A stretch of DNA of 64,000 nucleotides from Kingdonia uniflora (lineage: Eukaryota > Streptophyta > Magnoliopsida > Ranunculales > Circaeasteraceae): NCBI GenBank assembly GCA_014058105.1, contig JACGCM010002537.1, positions 124,001 to 188,000 of the forward strand, written 5' to 3'. Made by a program: the position numbers and the translations under genes. The notes under the pieces were generated by a model. It was not told the origin of the DNA and did no database searches. It saw only the letters and a list, made by a program, of their open reading frames with translations. Numbering within the stretch: position 1 is the first letter of the stretch; each line of letters begins with the position of its first letter. Positions 58,129 to 64,000 of the stretch are shown one piece after another.

Positions 58129-59395
58129 ATGGTGACTTCAAAGCGACTAGCTACAGGAGTCCAGCTTGTATTTCAGTCAAGCCAGATCAGCTAATAGAAT
58201 TACGGGCAAATCTCCATTCTTAAACAAATAAGCAGAATGAGCTCGAGCGTCAGTTGTTGCTTGACCGCGAGCTCCGCAAACAAGAACAAGAAAGTGAACG
58301 TCAAGCTCGTCAAATAGAATTCTAGTGACATGAAGAACAAATAAAAATGATGCATATTGCCTTGCAAGCCTTGCAAGACAACCAACAAGCTTTCCTTCCA
58401 AGGGAATGTGATCAAATACCAGATAACTCTAGAGTTTCAGTGCGATAAAGATTGGGACGTCGAGGAGCAACTAGCAAAGGAGCTTCCAGATATCTTTGTA
58501 ACGAACCACATGTTCCAGAAGCTTTAATTTATCTGGGATAGGAAGATCAGTTTGACATCAGTAGAGGACGTCGGCCTTCCAAACGTTAAGACAAGGAGAA
58601 ATGACCTTAATCCAGGATACCAACACATAAACGTTTGAGCGAGGGTACTGGTACCCATAACCCCCAGCCTGCATGCCAAATTGCTCAAGCACCACGAAAG
58701 TACGTCACACAAGAATACATGGATCAACGAATTATAGAATTAATCGAAGCTCAAGCCTATAGAAATAAGGACGATTTGACCAAATTACAAGGTAGTCTAA
58801 TCGCTAAAGAGTTATTTGATATTAAAGTACCGACAGGTTTCCATACTCCAAAGATACGTAAGTACAAAGGTACCGATCCCAAGGAACACATTCAATAATT
58901 CCACAAATTATTAGGATTACATTTAAATTTAAACCATATTCTGTGTCGTCTATTCACCACAAGCCTCGAGGGAGAACCACTCTGATGGTTCCATTCTTTG
59001 CCTGATGATTTCATACTAATATTCGACCAACTACAAAAGATCTTCATCAAGACATATGCTCACAATAAAGACAAAGAAGATAATTTGTACACTCTTTTTA
59101 GTCTTAAATAGTCTCAAGGATAAAAGCTTGAGGTCTTTTTAAAGAAATTTCTGGAACTAGCCCGGAAGGTTGACAATCTTGGTAAGAAAATAGTCATTTT
59201 TACATTTACCAATGCACTACTGATCGATTGCAAAGTGAAGGAGCATCTCTTCATGAATAAACCCTCGACCTCGGAAGACATGATTACCAAGGTCAATGGG
59301 TATGTGGACCTAGAAAGGATGATGACCGAAAGACATAAATCTACTAAAAAGGTCCTAACCATAAAAGGTCAAAACAAATATCACAACAGTGAATA
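58129..59395 (+). pseudogene. gag of Tat3
   Basis: ATG at 58129 (MVTSKRLATGVQ; the fifth element at 63900 begins almost identically, MVTSRQPATGTQ). Frame 58635-58898 has IIELIEAQAYRNKDDL and TGFHTPKIRKYKGTDPKEH. After a stop the gag domain follows (NHILCRLF, IDCKVKEHLFMNKP, VNGYVDLERMM). Many stops. Confidence 0.8.
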
Positions 59396-59499
59396 AAAGG
59401 ATGGTCAGGGTAATCAAAAGTGAGCTAAAGCAAACACATGCAAATCTTGGAAAGGCAATTTATTACCCAAGTCAGTCCTCCCAAAGATGAATGTCTGGA

Positions 59500-60394
59500 T
59501 CTCAACAATTTTTCCCATACTGGCGAAAGACAAATTCTACCGTATATCTCAGCCACTGGAACCAATAGAAGGCAAACCATACTGTATGCATTACAAGGTA
59601 ACTCATCATGAAACTGACAACTGTTATGCTTTACAGAGGTTGCTGGAATACATTTTCTAAGATAAAAAAAATTCACAAGTACATTATCGATCTGGAAGGA
59701 TACAAGAATAAAAGCTATTACACGCACGTCAAAGTAGTTCATGTTGAAGATTAATCCGAGGAAAAATACTTGTACCTTATGTAATACATCAACATTATCG
59801 AGGTCCATCAAATCAACAACTCTACCAGATTCAAGAGGAGGAGGTTAACTGAATGATACGACCTCATAATTCAGGATAAAGAAGCTAAACTCCTTCCTGA
59901 ATCAAGAAATCGATGAACTGGGATTTTATTTGAGGATTGCGAGATCAGTCATGCTAAATTCTATATCATGACGCTCTGGTTATTATGCTTAAGATGAATA
60001 AAATTATTATGCATACCATGATGATTGATACTAGCAGTGGTATTGAAATCATTTTTCAGAGCGCAATCGAGCAAATGGGAATAGCAGATCAAGTTGTACG
60101 AAGCGACATCAATATCAACGGGTTTTATAGATCTAAAGAAGGGCGAGTAAGAAAGATCATCATACCCATTACCGTTAGGCCCACCACTATCGGCGCTGCT
60201 TTCTACATCATCAATGCCAAATCCCGTTACCTGAGGATCATAGGCCGCAGCAGGATACACAACATGGAAGCAATCACATCCACATACCATCAATCACTTC
60301 GTTTCAAGCATAACGGTGGCATCTATAAAATCAAAGGCAGTCAAAAGCTCTCGCGAGCTTGCAAAAATACTATCTCTGCCATACTCGATACATC
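59500..60394 (+). pseudogene. Protease of Tat3
   Basis: MHTMMIDTSSGIEIIF carries DTS in place of DTG. Then GFYRSKEGRVRKIIIPI, KSRYLRIIGRSRIHN and AITSTYHQSLRF. The frame 59985-60434 then runs through the deletion junction into out-of-frame integrase sequence. Confidence 0.8.
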
Positions 60395-61223
60395 TGACAG
60401 ATCTGGTGGGGGAATTCCCAAACACACCAGGTAGTAGAAGGTTCTTACTCGTTATAATGGATTACTTTAGAAAATGGGTGGTAGCAGTTTCCTTTTGCCG
60501 AACTCGTGAAGATGAAGTTATCTCATTTATCTGGGAATAAATCATCACAAGATTTAGTTGCCCCCACCTGATTCGGATCGATAACGGGCCACAATTTGTT
60601 AGACAGAAGGTAGTTGCTTTTCTCAACAAACATAATATCATTCATACCCCATCCAATCCATACTACCCCCAAGGAAATGGGCAAGCCAAAATTACAAACA
60701 AGACGATAGTAGATGGAATCAAAAATAAACTCAAATCAGAAAAGAAAGGAAATTAGATAAGGGAGCTGCCTCATGTCTTATGGGAGTACCATATTATACC
60801 AAGACAATCAACTGGATGTTCCCCCTTCCTCCTTACATATGGAACTAAAGCCATCATCCCAACAGAATATCACCATCATGTCAAAGATCACGAGCTAAGA
60901 GATGAGGAAAATATATTTGAACAAGCCTTGAATATGAATTGGATCGATGAGACCCAAGCTTGAACTATTGCCAACCTGGGTCGATATCATCATATACTAG
61001 CAAGTTCGTACAATAGAAGAGTCCAAAGTCGGGAATTCTAAATCAACGATCTAGTCCTCATAGATATCCCCAAGAGCATTAAAGAGTTAAATGTCGGGAA
61101 GCTCGCAGAGAATTAGGAAGGTCCGTTTTTGGTCGTTAAACGAACTAGACTTGGATCCTACTACCTCATGACAGAGAAAGGTATCAGAATGCCAAGCCCT
61201 TGGAACACCAGACGATTAAAATG
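60395..61223 (+). pseudogene. Integrase core and C-terminus of Tat3
   Basis: Begins LVGEFPNTPGSRRFLLVIMD right after the protease. It lacks the zinc-binding part. YFRKWVVAVSFCRTRED, RIDNGPQFVRQ and PYYPQGNGQAKITNK (Lys where the catalytic Glu is expected), then PWNTRRLK near the end. Several stops. Confidence 0.85.
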
Positions 61224-61384
61224 ATATTATCGTTAAATCCCTTATTTTTCAAGTACAGGATAAATCTACTATCGTTCTTTATATTCTAAAAGTGAGATTA
61301 CGATCTCCAACATTGCATATTCTTTTCTACTTAATGAAAACTTTATTGTTTTTCCCACATTATTCTCTACAGACTTATATCTAG

Positions 61385-61720
61385 TATTTACTAAATCTCA
61401 AAAATCAAAGCAAAGGTAACACTAGCTTTCAATCGATACACATCTATAATCTACTAAATCTCAACGATTAAGGCAAAGGTAATACTAGTCTTCAATCGAC
61501 ATACATCTACTATCTTTATACTTACATATTAAAGCAAAGGCAACACTAGCTTTTAATCGATACACATTTATCATCTACTAAATCTCAATGATTAAGGAAA
61601 AGATAAGACTAATCTTTAATCGACTCACATCTACTAAGCCTCAAAGATTAAAGCAAAAGTAAAACTCGCTTTCAATCGACATTTATTATCAACAATCTTA
61701 AATATCAAAGCAACGAAACA
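61385..61720 (+). repeat. Tandem repeat of about 62 bp in the 3' UTR of Tat3
   Basis: CTACTAAATCTCAA...AAGCAAAGGTAACACTAG...AATCGA recurs near 61389, 61452, about 61514, 61576 and 61632. Spacing 62-63 bp, last copy shorter. Sequence unrelated to the Tat2 62-bp repeat. Confidence 0.82.
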
Positions 61721-62132
61721 ATAATGGTTCACACATCGATTTTTCATAACACATCAAGTTCAACTGCCCTCAGGTGAGATCCTACCAGATTTTGACATTC
61801 TAAAGTTTGATACTCTGGCTGCCACAAAGTCTCTACCTCGATCCACCAGCCCTTAGGCAAGCGCTCCAAGCTTTGACGTAAAGAACTTTAAATACTCAGA
61901 GCGTACTAAGCCCATTTCCCACCTTACTCCTTTTATGATCATCTTATCATACAAGGTATCTCTCTCTACTTAAATTTTCTTAATCTCTTTTATAAAATAG
62001 ACAATTACTATCGTCATCTCCTTTGAATGCACTTCATCCGTGGAAAGTCTGTCTCGATTATGTACGACCAGGTCAGCAAAACTACTACGTATATATACTC
62101 AAAAAAAATTATTTAACTTTGTGTAGCGAGTC

Positions 62133-62870
62133 TTGGCTCGCTCCAAGCGTCCCTCCAAATCTGATATGACACTGGTCAATGACTCTGTCAATTCTAACAA
62201 TTTGCCCTGTTCAATCTTACTTTTCTCTTTATTATCGTTTAACTCCTATGCATTCCTTCGCATCACCAGCAACTCTTCCTCTTTTTCTGTAAAACCTCAT
62301 CTACGTTATTTCTCCTGAAAAAAGAATTTTTCAACATTTCATCCCTTTTATTGAGAAATTCTTTTAACTCTTTTTCTTTGATTCGAGAAATATCAAACCT
62401 ATCCATATTCTCTCTAACTCGTTCATTAGCTTTCCTTACGGCAGCACGAACATAAGCCAAATCTGCCTCCAATTCTTTTATTTGAGCATGGGCACGAACC
62501 AATTCATCCTTAAGATTAACAGCTTCAACATCCCTCTGTTTCTTCTTCAATCTCTCTATAACCTCCGACTTACTACCGCGAAGACTTGACAGGTCGACCT
62601 TCAGCTTCTCCACTCGTTCATTAAGATAATCACATTGATTCTAAGCACTCTAGAGACTAACTTCTTTTACCTTTATGGACTCACTCAGTTTCTTCACATC
62701 ACTCTCGACGCTCGCCAAATTAGCTCGCACCTTAGCCAGTTCGACCTCCTTCGTCAATTCCTTCCTTTATTAATATACCCTGTTAGCTGCAACACTTCTG
62801 CCTCTAACGATCTAAAATGATATTGCGCGGTATCCACCTCTTTGCACTCCCCCTTTATATTTTTAAAGGA
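62133..62870 (-). pseudogene. Antisense coiled-coil ORF remnant of Tat3
   Basis: Best frame 62613-62263: EKLKVDLSSLRGSKSEVIE, LKDELVRAHAQIKELEADLA, KELKEFLNKRDEM. Heptad-like and highly charged, on the strand opposite to gag-pol, as in Tat1. Flanking frames on both sides continue the coiled coil but with stops. Confidence 0.6.
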
Positions 62871-62884
62871 AAGTTGGGGTTAGG

Positions 62885-63770
62885 CAAGACCCTCACCAGA
62901 GATTATATATATAAACAAGCATGAAAAAAGAAGCTGGCCTAATTACAATGGTTCTTATCTTGATTACATAAATTTGACAAAGCTAAAGGAAAAACTTGTA
63001 GGAAGAAAGGCTGATTGGGGAAGATGTACAAGTCTGAAACAATGGAAGCAGCTACCTTATTCTCCTCCTTGTAGTTGAATGAGTAAAAGAAGTACCAACA
63101 ATCTCTCTCAATCTATTTATCAGTTTAAGCTCAGTGATGCATTTTCATGGTGGCTTCTAGATATTGTCAAGAACTTTTTGAACATAAAAAGAGTCTATAA
63201 TAATGTCAATCAACATGAAACTTAAAGAAGTTGCAAGAGTCATACCCTGGAGTATAGATTTGATCTTCATCTCCACTTCCCTGTGATGAGGTTGAGAGAT
63301 CCCATTAAAAGCTATAATTGGAATCCCATTCTTCAACCTGAAAATGACCCCATAAACTAATATGCCATTACTTTTCTTACCATCACAGTTAAAGACAATC
63401 TGCATCAAAGAATTTGGAGTCCAGGCAGTAAGTGTTTTAGCTATAATCTCTGGTGCTATAGAAGTAATACTTCATCTTTCAAGGATTTCAGTTATTCTAC
63501 TGTCTGTTGTCAATTTGAAGGAGGATGATTTATACTTCCATATGAATTTGTTTAATAGTTGAGAGAGGTTCTCTTTTTTCTTTTTGGAAAAATCTGTTAT
63601 TTCTATCTATCCATAAATGGTAGACTGTAGTTGGTAAAGCAACTTTCAAGATCTTAATTACAGCAGGATGAAAGTTAGAGTACAGGATCCAGTCATTTCT
63701 ATTCAGAGGTTTTTCATGCAAAAATCACCTGTGTCATTTCTTACTTCCCATCAGAATATTATGGCAGTTT
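62885..63770 (-). pseudogene. LINE 3' remnant between Tat3 and Tat5
   Basis: Minus-strand frames 63721-63530 (ALPTTVYHLWIDRNNRFFQ, end of the zinc-binding/linker part of plant LINE RT) and 63408-63157 (VFNCDGKKSNGILVYGVIF, RNase H-like domain). The downstream 62885-63120 is a 3' UTR-like stretch. Same domain order as the LINE remnant at 42180-43415 but a different copy. Confidence 0.6.
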
Positions 63771-63771
63771 C

Positions 63772-64000
63772 ATTGGTGTAATAGCGAATTCCAATCCATT
63801 TTGAGCTTATGGAATTTGGCCATTACATTTGGTGTCGTCTGTGGGAAAGATTGTATTTCCATGATATCCTAAGGCATTCTTTCACTACAATTTTCAATCA
63901 TGGTTACTTCCAGGCAACCGGCTACAGGCACCCAGCTCAATATTTCAATAGAGTCGGGGCAACTTACAGAGTAACGGGTGAATCTCAACGCCAAAACAAA
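63772..64000 (+). mobile_element. Tat5: start of a further Tat element, cut by the window edge
   Basis: An LTR end GGCCATTACA (63827) is followed by the PBS-like TGGTGTCGTCTGTGGGA (63830-63846) and a gag ATG at 63900 (MVTSRQPATGTQ). Only about 55 bp before the PBS could be LTR; beyond that lies LINE sequence, so the LTR is truncated or interrupted. Confidence 0.7.

Larger units (their letters stand above)
57537..62880 (+). mobile_element. Tat3: internally deleted Tat element
   Basis: 5' LTR 57537 to about 58048 (same family as the solo LTR at 7258), PBS, gag, protease, then directly the integrase core, a minisatellite of about 62 bp and an antisense coiled-coil remnant. RT, RNase H and the second RNase H are all absent. 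No 3' LTR lies in the window; LINE sequence begins near 62885. Confidence 0.85.

Overview
The window is nuclear DNA of a seed plant, most likely a eudicot with a large, repeat-rich genome. The only gene that looks intact is a two-exon, plant-type cytochrome P450 of the CYP82 kind at the left edge (48-1799, minus strand). Almost everything else is nested, degenerate transposable elements. They include Ty3/gypsy elements of the Tat lineage (recognised by a second RNase H between the pol RNase H and the integrase), Ty1/copia elements, LINE remnants, a hAT, a MULE, small MITEs and one endogenous caulimovirid-like pararetrovirus. I saw no convincing tRNA, rRNA or CRISPR.

Layout. 1-1.9 kb: the P450 and its promoter. 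2.0-9.2 kb: DNA transposons and simple repeats. A hAT element (2932-5330, 8-bp target duplication) carries a MULE inside it (3297-4801, 9-bp duplication). A Tourist-like MITE (6995-7841, TTA duplication) is split by a solo LTR (7258-7807, CAACT duplication). A palindrome-rich satellite follows (8750-9222). 9.2-28.7 kb: a decayed copia element on the minus strand (3' LTR 9226-9484, gag near 28.1-28.7 kb), split by a 14.4-kb Tat element, here called Tat1 (13308-27708). 29.6-37.4 kb: a second Tat element (Tat2), broken at 37356 by pararetroviral DNA (37356 to about 41834) that contains an inverted repeat with 1135-bp arms. 42.2-43.4 kb: a LINE 3' remnant. 43.4-57.5 kb: a second copia element on the minus strand. 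Its gag is interrupted by a complete Tat element (Tat4, 47704-55973, ATCCC duplication) and its right-hand LTR by another (Tat3, from 57537). 62.9-63.8 kb: a second LINE remnant. 63.8-64.0 kb: the start of a fifth Tat element.

The Tat elements share one plan: LTR, a primer-binding site resembling TGGCGCCGTCTGTGGGA, gag, protease, RT-RNase H, a second (archaeal-type) RNase H, integrase, a 3' untranslated minisatellite, and an extra coding region running antisense to gag-pol. Tat1 keeps the best copy of the antisense gene. It has a TATA-like box, an intron in the leader and two short coding introns whose removal restores the reading frame. The four elements with a visible 3' end each carry a different minisatellite (156, 62, about 62 and 43-44 bp) directly after the integrase stop.

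All gag-pol frames are broken by stops and frameshifts, so I read this as a graveyard of elements rather than active ones. Order of insertion from the nesting: copia before Tat1; copia before Tat4 and Tat3; Tat2 before the pararetrovirus; hAT before MULE; MITE before solo LTR.
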